Positions 45,876-53,649 of a DNA stretch of 64,000 bases are shown here, one piece after another. Numbering within the stretch: the first letter of the stretch is position 1; each line of letters opens with the position of its first letter. The notes under the pieces are model-generated. The model searched no databases. It saw nothing but the letters and a program-made list of their open reading frames with translations, and was not told the DNA's origin. The stretch comes from Parapedobacter koreensis (lineage in GTDB: Bacteria > Bacteroidota > Bacteroidia > Sphingobacteriales > Sphingobacteriaceae). A program made the translations under genes and the position numbers. The DNA lies in assembly GCF_900109365.1 (NCBI RefSeq), contig NZ_FNZR01000003.1, forward strand, positions 1 through 64,000. Direction: 5' to 3'.

Positions 45876-45889
45876 TATGTATATACATA
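45876..45889. promoter_or_regulatory. operator-like palindrome 2 (TATGTATATACATA)
   Basis: A perfect 14-bp palindrome about 40 bases upstream of the gntR -7 box. Its centre is 81 bases from that of palindrome 1. Two spaced sites that share a half-site between divergent genes are typical for a GntR repressor that controls both its own gene and the operon. Confidence 0.55.
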
Positions 45890-45929
45890 TGCAAATATAT
45901 ATAAAAATCTAACAAATCAAATTTTTTTC

Positions 45930-45937
45930 TAAATTTG
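45930..45937 (+). promoter_or_regulatory. -7 box (TAAATTTG) of gntR
   Basis: TAAATTTG fits TAnnTTTG. Transcription would start near 45944, which rules out the more upstream TTG (45935) as a start codon and supports TTG 45992. Confidence 0.45.
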
Positions 45938-45991
45938 CTTCCTACCGTCGCTTTTGACTGGGAGTACTTACTTGGTAAAACTTTAAATGAT

Positions 45992-46735
45992 TTGAATCTC
46001 AGGATAGATCACAGTAGTCCAATACCGCTTCATCTTCAGGCAGAAGAACTATTGCGTAAAATGATTACACAGTCTGAATACCAATCCGGTAAACTTTTGC
46101 CTAATGAAGTAGATTTAGCAAAGCGGCTTGCGATATCCCGGGCCACGTTGCGACAGGCTATCAATAAACTGGTTTATGAGGGGTTGCTCGTCCGGAAAAA
46201 GGGAGTTGGCACCAAGGTAGCAAGCCGGAAAGTCAGTTCTAAATCCAATAACTGGCTGAGTTTTTCACAAGAGATGGCCGCGCGCGGTGTTCCTATCAAG
46301 AATTTTGAGCTTCATGTATCGTGGGAAACCCCGGACGATATGCTTGTCCGTTTTTTTGGCATCGACCCCCGCCAAAAGGTGTTGAAACTGGAGCGGGTGC
46401 GTGGACGGCAGGAAGGCCCGTTTGTTTATTTTGTTTCCTTTTTCCACCCGCGTATCGGTCTTACGGGCGATGAAGATTTTACGCGGCCGCTTTATGATAT
46501 CCTCGAAAAAGATTTCCACGTGGTGGCCGATTTGTCAAAAGAAGAGATCAGTGCACTGGTGGCTGATGAATTTTTGGCTAAGAAGCTGGAAACCGATACC
46601 GGGGAGCCGGTTCTCTTCCGTAAACGTTTTGTCTTCGACCAGGCGGATAGGCCGCTTGAATATAACCTGGGATACTACAAGGGGGATAGCTTTAACTATA
46701 CCGTCGAGAGCAGGAGGCAGGGCATTTCAGGATAA
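45992..46735 (+). CDS. GntR-family transcriptional regulator (HutC type)
   Basis: A 247-residue regulator. The N-terminal winged helix (about 8-75) contains SPIPLHLQAEELLRKMI, LPNEVDLAKRLAISRATLRQAI and the wing GLLVRKKGVGTKV. The C-terminal UTRA domain (about 90-245), a small-molecule sensor of chorismate-lyase fold, shows VLKLERVRGRQEGPFVYF and DRPLEYNLGYYKGDSF. No ATG is available before the DNA-binding domain. TTG 45992 gives the usual N-terminus (LNLRIDHSSPIPL) and lies after the -7 box. It is divergent from susC, with palindromic sites between, so it probably represses the mannoside operon until a sugar or sugar phosphate binds. Confidence 0.88.
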   Translation: MNLRIDHSSPIPLHLQAEELLRKMITQSEYQSGKLLPNEVDLAKRLAISRATLRQAINKLVYEGLLVRKKGVGTKVASRKVSSKSNNWLSFSQEMAARGVPIKNFELHVSWETPDDMLVRFFGIDPRQKVLKLERVRGRQEGPFVYFVSFFHPRIGLTGDEDFTRPLYDILEKDFHVVADLSKEEISALVADEFLAKKLETDTGEPVLFRKRFVFDQADRPLEYNLGYYKGDSFNYTVESRRQGISG

Positions 46736-46741
46736 CCCCGT

Positions 46742-46749
46742 TATTTTTG
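46742..46749 (+). promoter_or_regulatory. possible -7 box (TATTTTTG) before the OmpA-like gene
   Basis: TATTTTTG fits TAnnTTTG and begins 7 bases after the gntR stop codon, 50 bases before the next start. No -33 TTG was seen. Confidence 0.35.
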
Positions 46750-46798
46750 GCATCAAGTTGGCATGGTATCTCCTGAATATATTAAAAAAGGAGACGTT

Positions 46799-47722
46799 AT
46801 GAAACGGTTGTCAATATACGCCGGTATGGCCTTTTTGGCTATGGCGTTGCTCTTGCCGGGATGCGTGAGTAATAAGAGGTATAACACGCTTCAGGAGAAC
46901 TATGATGCAATTCTTCTGAAGGAACGGGAGGTGGCCGCACGTTACCAAGATGTGCAAAAGCAGCTTTCTTCCGCGAATACCAGGGTAACAAGCTTGGAAG
47001 ACCAGATTGCCTCGGAACGGGCTAATGTGAAATCGCTCCAGGAGGCACTTAACCAGTGCCTTACTTCCTCTAACCAAGGCAATGTGAATATTTCCAAATT
47101 GGTGGATGAGATCAATGCTTCCAACCGGTATATCCAGCATTTGGTAAACACCAAGAACAAAAGTGATTCGCTGAATATGGTGCTTACCAACCGGCTGACC
47201 CGCTCATTGAGCCGGGAAGAAATGCAGGATGTGGATGTGCAGGTACTGAAGGGCGTAGTCTATATTTCTTTGTCAGACAATATGCTTTACAAATCAGGTA
47301 GTTATGAAATATCTGAACGGGCAGGTGAGACACTCAGTAAGATTGCCAAGATTATCATGGATTATAGCGACTATGAAGTGTTGGTGGAGGGCAATACGGA
47401 TAATGTGCCTATTTCACAACGCAATATCCGCAATAATTGGGATTTAAGTGCGTTGCGTGGCTCTTCGGTGGTGCAGGCATTGCAAAATGACTATGGGGTA
47501 GATCCCAAGCGCCTCACTGCTGCCGGGCGGGGTGAATACAATCCTATTGCGAGCAATGACACAGAAAGCGGAAAGACACGCAACCGCCGTACCCAGATTA
47601 TTATTACACCGAAGCTCGACCAATTCATGGAGCTAATTGACAAAGCGCCGGAAAATGGCGCTACCCCAGACACAGGAAGCACCACGGTGGATACGACCCG
47701 GGTATTGCCTATTCAGCAATAA
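46799..47722 (+). CDS. OmpA-family peptidoglycan-associated lipoprotein
   Basis: A 307-residue outer-membrane lipoprotein (signal ending LLPGC, Cys20). A coiled-coil region (about 30-110; heptads of Leu, Glu and Lys) spaces the anchor from the C-terminal OmpA domain (about 150-275). The peptidoglycan-binding pattern is clear: VEGNTDNVP, then NWDLSALRGSSVVQAL and NRRTQIII. ATG 46799 is chosen since it starts the signal peptide and has AAGGAG 7 bases upstream, a rather strong ribosome site for this phylum. An in-frame ATG at 46763 lacks such support. The tail is rich in Thr and Pro. It likely links outer membrane and cell wall. A good terminator follows. Confidence 0.9.
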   Translation: MKRLSIYAGMAFLAMALLLPGCVSNKRYNTLQENYDAILLKEREVAARYQDVQKQLSSANTRVTSLEDQIASERANVKSLQEALNQCLTSSNQGNVNISKLVDEINASNRYIQHLVNTKNKSDSLNMVLTNRLTRSLSREEMQDVDVQVLKGVVYISLSDNMLYKSGSYEISERAGETLSKIAKIIMDYSDYEVLVEGNTDNVPISQRNIRNNWDLSALRGSSVVQALQNDYGVDPKRLTAAGRGEYNPIASNDTESGKTRNRRTQIIITPKLDQFMELIDKAPENGATPDTGSTTVDTTRVLPIQQ

Positions 47723-47740
47723 CGACATCAATCATCACAT

Positions 47741-47769
47741 GCAGCCCGTATTTAACGGGCTGCTTTTTT
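47741..47769 (+). terminator. intrinsic terminator of the OmpA-like gene
   Basis: A 9-bp stem GCAGCCCGT / ACGGGCTGC with a 5-base loop is followed directly by six T (47764-47769). It lies 18 bases after the stop. Confidence 0.9.
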
Positions 47770-47873
47770 GCCAACCGTACCGCCTGTAACATTTATATCA
47801 CATCGGCTACCAGCATGTAGCAGTACACGGTTTTTATCTAAATTGCACCAAAAAAATCAAACCGATGACTGAA

Positions 47874-47931
47874 TGAAACCTGTATGGGGGCTACTGCCCG
47901 CAGGAAAGCATGTGAGCTCATGCAGGCTTCA
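47874..47931 (+). other. candidate structured leader RNA before the M14 pair
   Basis: An outer helix TGAAACCTG (47874-47882) with CAGGCTTCA (47923-47931), one mismatch, encloses two hairpins: GGGC-TACT-GCCC (47888-47899) and GCATG-CATGC (47908-47923). CCTG can also pair with the nearer CAGG (47901-47904), so two exclusive folds exist. It resembles no riboswitch class that I can recognise. The rest of the 236-base gap before the first peptidase gene holds only the OmpA terminator. Confidence 0.35.
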
Positions 47932-47958
47932 TCACCATTAAAAAAATTATTTATGTAG

Positions 47959-49632
47959 ATGAAAAAAATCTTACTATCCTTATGTGTGGCATTGTTGTGT
48001 GGAGGTAGCCTCCGTGCACAATCCAATTACAGCAACAGGCAACAGCTTGCCCAACGCGTGAATACACTTGCAAAAAGTTATCCCCAATATGTCAAAACAC
48101 AATCGCTGGCCAAGACGGTTGGTGGTTCGGACATCTGGATGGTCACCATCGGCACGGGACAGACCGACCAGAAACCGGCCATTGCCGTGGTAGGCGGGGT
48201 CGAAGGCAAACACCTGCTCGGGGTCGAGCTGGCTATCGGTTTTGCTGAAAAGCTGCTTGCCGGTGCAGTCGCGGATAGCGTCCGGCAATTGCTTGATGAA
48301 CAGACATTTTATGTGTTTCCGAACATGAGTCCGGATGCCACGGAGCAATATTTTGCTGCGCTCCAATACGAGCGTAGTGGGAACGCGAATAAGGCCGACT
48401 ATGATCGGGATGGCCAAACGGGGGAAGACGGCTACGACGACTTGGACGGGGATGGCAAAATCACATTTGTCCGTGTGGAAGACGCGACAGGCACACATAT
48501 CCTCAACCCCGACGATCCGCGCTCGTTGATTCCAGCAGATTTGGCAAAGGGACAGGCTGGCCAGTACCTGTTGTTTGCCGAAGGGATTGACAACGATAAG
48601 GACGGCCAGTTTAATGAAGATGGTGAAGAAGGGATTCATTTCAATAAAAATGCGACCTACCGGTACCGGAATTTCCTGCCCGGAGCTGGTGAGCATGCCG
48701 TATCGGAAGTGGAAAACCGGGCGTTGTTTGATTTTTTGTATGACGCCTTCAATGTGTATGCTGTGGTGGCTTTCGGGCCGTACAATAACCTCTCGACGCC
48801 TGAACAAGTGGGCAGGAGCGGCGGGGATGAGCAGCCGCAACTGGGACGGCGCCCGGGGGGACGCAAAATTACAAGCTGGTCGGCACAAGATGCCAAAGCG
48901 AATGTGTTTGTCTCCGAGCAATACAATAAAATAACCGGAACAACAGGGGCTCCAAAGACGGTGGCTGGTGAAGGAAGTTTTGCCGAATGGGCTTACTACC
49001 ATTACGGAAGGTTCAGTTTCAGCACACCGGGCTGGTGGGTACCTTCGGTGAAAGCAGACTCCACAGGACGGGCACGTGGCATGGGCAGTAGCGCATCAGA
49101 CCCTGTAGGGGCTTACCTGAAATGGGCGGCATCCGAAGGGATTACCAACAATTTCACGGAATGGAAGGCCATTGAACACCCGGATTTCCCCGGCAAACGT
49201 GTGGAAGTGGGAGGGATTCATCCCTTTGTGCTGACCAATCCGCCATATGCCTTGGTTGACGGCATTGTTGGCAAACATACCGATTTTGTCATCGCCTTGG
49301 CGGGCATGGCGCCGAAAGTCGATGTGTTGGATCTCAAAACGGAAAAACTGGATAATGGACTTACGCGCGTATCGTTGAAGGTGTTTAATTCGGGATTGCT
49401 ACCCAACCTGACGCAGGTGGGCGAACGCAGTTATTTCCTGAAACGTATCGCCGTGAATGTACAGACCACAGGCAATCAGCAGGTGTTGAGCGGACGCAAA
49501 TCGCAAACTCTTGATGCCATCGGTGGCCGTGAGACCGTTGAGTTGAGTTGGCTTGTGCAGGGCAGCGGCAAGTTGAGCATCAAGGCTGGAAGTGTTTCCT
49601 CGGGCACAAAAACTGTTGAAGTAACCCTTTAA
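47959..49632 (+). CDS. M14-like secreted protein with degenerate zinc site (pseudopeptidase candidate)
   Basis: A 557-residue exported homologue of zinc carboxypeptidases (M14), with signal peptide 1-20 (SLRAQ). The zinc motif HxxE is replaced by the reverse, E82-x-x-H85 (GGVEGKHLLGVE). The substrate-binding NPDSR of its neighbour is SPDAT here (124-128), and the third zinc His is absent (FGPYNN). An inserted Asp-rich region (about 145-225) has calcium-loop motifs DYDRDGQTGEDG, DLDGDGKIT and DNDKDGQFNEDG. The C-terminal part (from about 460) is a beta-sandwich. It may be a binding or chaperone partner of the active peptidase encoded 12 bases downstream. Catalysis by another residue set cannot be excluded. 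Confidence 0.8.
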   Translation: MKKILLSLCVALLCGGSLRAQSNYSNRQQLAQRVNTLAKSYPQYVKTQSLAKTVGGSDIWMVTIGTGQTDQKPAIAVVGGVEGKHLLGVELAIGFAEKLLAGAVADSVRQLLDEQTFYVFPNMSPDATEQYFAALQYERSGNANKADYDRDGQTGEDGYDDLDGDGKITFVRVEDATGTHILNPDDPRSLIPADLAKGQAGQYLLFAEGIDNDKDGQFNEDGEEGIHFNKNATYRYRNFLPGAGEHAVSEVENRALFDFLYDAFNVYAVVAFGPYNNLSTPEQVGRSGGDEQPQLGRRPGGRKITSWSAQDAKANVFVSEQYNKITGTTGAPKTVAGEGSFAEWAYYHYGRFSFSTPGWWVPSVKADSTGRARGMGSSASDPVGAYLKWAASEGITNNFTEWKAIEHPDFPGKRVEVGGIHPFVLTNPPYALVDGIVGKHTDFVIALAGMAPKVDVLDLKTEKLDNGLTRVSLKVFNSGLLPNLTQVGERSYFLKRIAVNVQTTGNQQVLSGRKSQTLDAIGGRETVELSWLVQGSGKLSIKAGSVSSGTKTVEVTL

Positions 49633-49644
49633 ATCTGACAAACC

Positions 49645-51387
49645 ATGACAAAAAGCAAAAAATATATACTGACATTGTCCGTAATGATGACCATGGCGTT
49701 GATGGCGATGGCGCAAAAACCGGAGAATATCCTGGCGGCGGCGGGGTCGCCGCCTAATCCCAAGGTGCCAATCAGCTGGAATAGGTACCATGATAATACG
49801 GCGCTGGAGGAAATTTGCCGTAAGATGGTAGCTGCCCACCCGGGCTTGGTGTCCATGGCCTCCATCGGCAAATCCGTGGAAGGACGTGAACTCTGGATGC
49901 TCACCATCACCGATAGGGAGCAAGGCTCGGCGGATCGAAAGCCTGCGGCCTATATAGACGGCGGCATCCATGCCAATGAAATACAAGGTGTCGAGTTTGC
50001 TTTGTACATCGCTTGGTATGTCACAGAAATGCATGCCGCTGGAAATCCGTTTTTCAAGCAACTGCTTGCAGAAAAGACTTTTTATATTGCGCCAAGCATC
50101 AATCCGGACTCCCGGGATCATTTCATCCATAACCCCAATACGCAAAATTCCTCCCGATCGGGGCAAAAACCAGTGGATAATGACCGCGATGGCTTGGTAG
50201 ATGAAGATGATTTTGATGATCTCAATGGCGATGGGCATATTACCCAAATGCGGCGCAAAAGCCCGTATGGCGAATACGTGTTGGATCCGCAAGATCCCAA
50301 ACGTCTTATTCCTGCTGGAGAGGGACAAAAGGGTGAATATGAATTGCTGGGCTATGAAGGGATTGATAATGATGGCGATGGATTGGTGAATGAGGACGGC
50401 GCAGGGGGGTATGACCCCAATCGGGACTGGGGATGGAATTGGCAGCCCAACTATATCCAGGGCGGCGCTTATAAGTATCCATTCTCGCTTCCGGAAAATC
50501 GTGCGGTGGCTGACTTTTTTCTAAGCCACCCCAATATTGGGGCGGCGCAGAGCTTCCACAATACGGGGGGACTTCTTTTGCGAGGTCCCGGTGCGCAGGA
50601 GGATGAGCCCAACTTCACCCGAGATGACATCGCCGTGTACGATGCACTCGGCAAGAAGGGCGAAGAGCTAATACCCGGCTATCGGTATATTGTCACCTAT
50701 AAAGATTTGTATTCGGTATACGGTGGCGAATTTGATTGGATGCATGGTGCACGTGGTGTCTTCGCGATGAGCAATGAACTGTGGAACGCCAATTTTTACT
50801 TCAACCGGCAGCAGGGAGGCGGAAGATCACAGGCTGATCAATACCTGTTTGACCAGTACCTGATGTTTGGCGATGGTTTTGTGGAATGGAAACCTTATAA
50901 CCACCCCCAATATGGTGAAATCGAAATCGGTGGCTTTAAAAAGAATTACGGACGCTTACACCCTGGTTTTCTGTTGGAAAGCGACGCGCATCGGAATGCG
51001 TCATTCGTGATATACCATGCCTACCATACCCCGAAGGTAGCGGTAGCTGATGTTGAAGTGGTCGATGCGGGTGGAGGACTCAAGCAAGTGACCGCAGTAA
51101 TAAAGAACGAGCGGATTATCCCTACACACTCGGCTCATGATATCGCGCACAAAATTGAAGTGCCTGATGTGGTATCACTCAGCGGCGGTACGGTGGTGGC
51201 TGGCATGGTCGTGGAAAACCGGGATCTGGGCATCACGACCGAACAACGGAATGACCCCGCAAACATCAAAGTGTCCAATATACCGAGCAACGGCATTACA
51301 ACTGTACGATGGCTGGTGAAGGGGGGAGATAAATTCACCGTGACCGTTGACAGCAAAAAAGGTGGTACGGCGTCTAAATCACTTTAA
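49645..51387 (+). CDS. secreted M14-family zinc carboxypeptidase
   Basis: A 580-residue exported metallopeptidase with signal peptide 1-22 (MALMAMAQ). The M14 zinc ligands are present: H109-x-x-E112 in GGIHANEIQGVE and H305 in SFHNTGG. Substrate-binding NPDSR is at 153-157. As in the upstream paralogue, an Asp-rich insertion (about 170-265) carries calcium-loop motifs DNDRDGLVDEDD, DLNGDGHIT and DNDGDGLVNEDG. A C-terminal beta domain follows from about 470. It should remove C-terminal residues from peptides, or D-amino acids from wall peptides, outside the cytoplasm. Specificity is not evident. It is co-transcribed with the degenerate paralogue. Confidence 0.88.
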   Translation: MTKSKKYILTLSVMMTMALMAMAQKPENILAAAGSPPNPKVPISWNRYHDNTALEEICRKMVAAHPGLVSMASIGKSVEGRELWMLTITDREQGSADRKPAAYIDGGIHANEIQGVEFALYIAWYVTEMHAAGNPFFKQLLAEKTFYIAPSINPDSRDHFIHNPNTQNSSRSGQKPVDNDRDGLVDEDDFDDLNGDGHITQMRRKSPYGEYVLDPQDPKRLIPAGEGQKGEYELLGYEGIDNDGDGLVNEDGAGGYDPNRDWGWNWQPNYIQGGAYKYPFSLPENRAVADFFLSHPNIGAAQSFHNTGGLLLRGPGAQEDEPNFTRDDIAVYDALGKKGEELIPGYRYIVTYKDLYSVYGGEFDWMHGARGVFAMSNELWNANFYFNRQQGGGRSQADQYLFDQYLMFGDGFVEWKPYNHPQYGEIEIGGFKKNYGRLHPGFLLESDAHRNASFVIYHAYHTPKVAVADVEVVDAGGGLKQVTAVIKNERIIPTHSAHDIAHKIEVPDVVSLSGGTVVAGMVVENRDLGITTEQRNDPANIKVSNIPSNGITTVRWLVKGGDKFTVTVDSKKGGTASKSL

Positions 51388-51392
51388 TGAAT

Positions 51393-51427
51393 AGCAAGCT
51401 GACGGGGTATCACCCTGTCAGCTTGCT
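51393..51427. terminator. hairpin between convergent M14 and histidine kinase genes
   Basis: A 15-bp stem (AGCAAGCTGACGGGG / CCCTGTCAGCTTGCT, one G-T pair) with a 5-base loop lies 5 bases after the peptidase stop and 9 before the kinase stop. T-tracts are poor on both strands, but the position suggests a two-way terminator. Confidence 0.6.
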
Positions 51428-51436
51428 GGGTTAATG

Positions 51437-53563
51437 TCAAGCAAGTGCTTTTAAAATAGCTTTCACGATCTCAGCTTCTGTAAACGGCTTTTCAATGAAC
51501 CCATCAAATGACGCTTCTGTCGGCCTTTCTTCTGCATACTTCAACGTAGACATGTCGGCAGAGATGGCTAATACACGGATGGACTTATAGCGTCCTTCGT
51601 TACGGATTTTTTCCAGCAGCTCTACACCGCTTATACCGGGCATATTGATGTCCGTAATCACAACATCTACAAGTTGTTCCTGTAGGAACGCCAATGCATC
51701 TTCCCCATTGTTGACGGTGTAGGTATATCCGACGCCCTTGAAGAACTGTTTCATCAGGAGGATGTTTATGGGATTGTCATCCACTATCAATAGACGTAGG
51801 TTACGGGGCAAATCTGATAGCTTGGTTTGCTGTTGCCCTTGCGTTTCGATTTTACGCTGGGTGAACGGAATGTCTGCAAAGAAAATTGATCCCTGCTCCT
51901 GTTTGCCCTTTAGCCCGATGGTGCCGCCCAATTCCTCAACCATGATTTTGGCGATGTATAATCCCAAGCCGATGCCTCCTGAGTTTGGACTGGCGGTAAA
52001 ATATTTGCGGAAGACATGGGGGCGATTTTGCTCTTTGATGCCTATGCCACTATCCTCGACTTCGATATGCAAGCAGGAGTCGCCGCTGGTGCCGGAAAGA
52101 GATGCCCGGAAAATGATTTCGCCTTTCTGGGTATACTTGATGGCGTTACTTAAGAAATTAGAAGCTATTTGCCTTATCCTGAATTCGTTGCTTAATAAGT
52201 GCAGGTGCGGGTCTATCTCGATTTCTGTGCATAAACGCAGGTTTTTTAATTCTGCTTGGTTTTTATGCAAGGTGACCACCTCTTGGAATGATCGATGGGG
52301 TGCAAAATATTCCAAAGCGATATCCCCCTTATTGGATGCTTCGAGCTTGCTGAGACTCAGGATGTCGGAAATGTTGTTGCTGATGATGTTGATGCTGTAG
52401 TAGGCGGAATCGATTAACTTCGCATCGATATTGCCGGATGCCGTCCTGTTTTTAAACAGGTCAATAATGCCCAAAAGAGAATTGAGGGGGGTGCGAATTT
52501 CATGGCTGATATTGGCCAGCACATTGGTTTTCTCTTCTGCGAGCTTAGCGGCATAGTCTTTTTCTTCCCGGAGCCTGCGTTCGTAGGAGGTGGCATAAAC
52601 TTGGTAGTAGCCCAAGGCTACTATCATGACAAGCATGAGGATTAATGCAAAAATCAACTGCTTGCCAAATCGCTCGATATTTTTTTTATAGAGCGTAAAA
52701 TCGTGCTCTTCCGCTTGGCGAAGCACATAGATATCAAGTTCCTCAATGGTTTCGACGTTTTCTTTTAGCCCGTTCAATAAATCGAGGTTTGTGGTGATCA
52801 GTTGTCTTTCCTTTTCTTGGAGCCGTAAAAACGTATTCCGGAGCTGGTTGAGGCTGCTGGAGTACAATTGGGCTATTCCCTGCTGGACGGCCGATAGGTT
52901 CTCTTTAAGTAAAGTTACCCGCTCGATATCGAGCTGCTGATGTTCATTCGCTACTACAATGGTGTCGTCCTTTGCGTTGAAAATCCGTTTGAACAGGCCC
53001 GGTTTTTTGCGTACTATGGTGTCCGCCATTCGCTTTTTCGTTGAATCGATCAATACTTGATTGACAATAGCGTCCATTTTCGATGGCCTGATTGGCTTTA
53101 CGCGGATTGATCCATTAAGCAGGCGAAGTGAATCGCTGGTATGTAATACCAAATGATCCAGCCGCTTTTTGAGCGTGGCAAACTCCATCGCGATTTTTTG
53201 CTGGTCTGCTACCTTTAAAGCAGCATTGTTCATCGGATTATTGCTGAGGGGTAGGGAGGCCAGTGAGTCTACAAAACCCTTGAGTAAATGGAGTCTCCCA
53301 AGGTATGCGTGATAATTGCTGTCTGCAAAGTCCAAGGTGTACAAACGGAATAGGTTTTCGACCTCACCGTATGTTGAAAACAAATACCTGAGACTTTCCG
53401 ATCCTGTTTGCCGTATTTCATAGGCGTTGGTCAGCCGCTTTTCCAATACCCGGTATTGGCCGTATTGGTAAATAAAGACAGCTCCAATAAACAGGAACAA
53501 GATGACAAAACAGCATAGCAATGCAATTCTGACGGCAGGCGTTTTTTTGGCGTTTTCTTTCAT
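51437..53563 (-). CDS. hybrid sensor histidine kinase / response regulator
   Basis: A 708-residue membrane kinase. Two membrane helices (about 12-30 and 308-328) frame a mainly helical extracytoplasmic sensor that I cannot assign to a family. The HisKA motif LANISHEIRTPLNSLLG (near 355) holds the phospho-accepting His. The HATPase domain shows NAIKYTQKG, DSGIGI and GLGLYIAKIMVEELGG. A C-terminal receiver (about 585-705) has LLIVDDNP and the acceptor Asp in VVITDINMPG. With no DNA-binding output, the phosphate must pass to another protein, or the receiver acts as a sink. The gene is alone on its strand between a convergent peptidase and the YihY gene, and no partner regulator is near. Confidence 0.9.
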   Translation of the reverse strand: MKENAKKTPAVRIALLCCFVILFLFIGAVFIYQYGQYRVLEKRLTNAYEIRQTGSESLRYLFSTYGEVENLFRLYTLDFADSNYHAYLGRLHLLKGFVDSLASLPLSNNPMNNAALKVADQQKIAMEFATLKKRLDHLVLHTSDSLRLLNGSIRVKPIRPSKMDAIVNQVLIDSTKKRMADTIVRKKPGLFKRIFNAKDDTIVVANEHQQLDIERVTLLKENLSAVQQGIAQLYSSSLNQLRNTFLRLQEKERQLITTNLDLLNGLKENVETIEELDIYVLRQAEEHDFTLYKKNIERFGKQLIFALILMLVMIVALGYYQVYATSYERRLREEKDYAAKLAEEKTNVLANISHEIRTPLNSLLGIIDLFKNRTASGNIDAKLIDSAYYSINIISNNISDILSLSKLEASNKGDIALEYFAPHRSFQEVVTLHKNQAELKNLRLCTEIEIDPHLHLLSNEFRIRQIASNFLSNAIKYTQKGEIIFRASLSGTSGDSCLHIEVEDSGIGIKEQNRPHVFRKYFTASPNSGGIGLGLYIAKIMVEELGGTIGLKGKQEQGSIFFADIPFTQRKIETQGQQQTKLSDLPRNLRLLIVDDNPINILLMKQFFKGVGYTYTVNNGEDALAFLQEQLVDVVITDINMPGISGVELLEKIRNEGRYKSIRVLAISADMSTLKYAEERPTEASFDGFIEKPFTEAEIVKAILKALA

Positions 53564-53649
53564 GGTTAATCGGCTGATGTGCGATAGGCACGGCCAGATG
53601 TGGTTTTAACCCATAAAAGTGTGCCAAAATTTCATTTTTAGAAAAAAAA

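Noticed and set aside
47980-49002. A 340-codon open frame on the minus strand opposite the first M14-like gene
   Set aside because: It is antisense to a convincing exported protein with clear domain motifs, shows no family features, and its composition is that of a mirrored coding frame.
49399-50328. A 309-codon minus-strand frame opposite the second M14 gene
   Set aside because: It is the complement of the zinc-site and Asp-rich regions of a real peptidase and has no signal, motif or promoter of its own.
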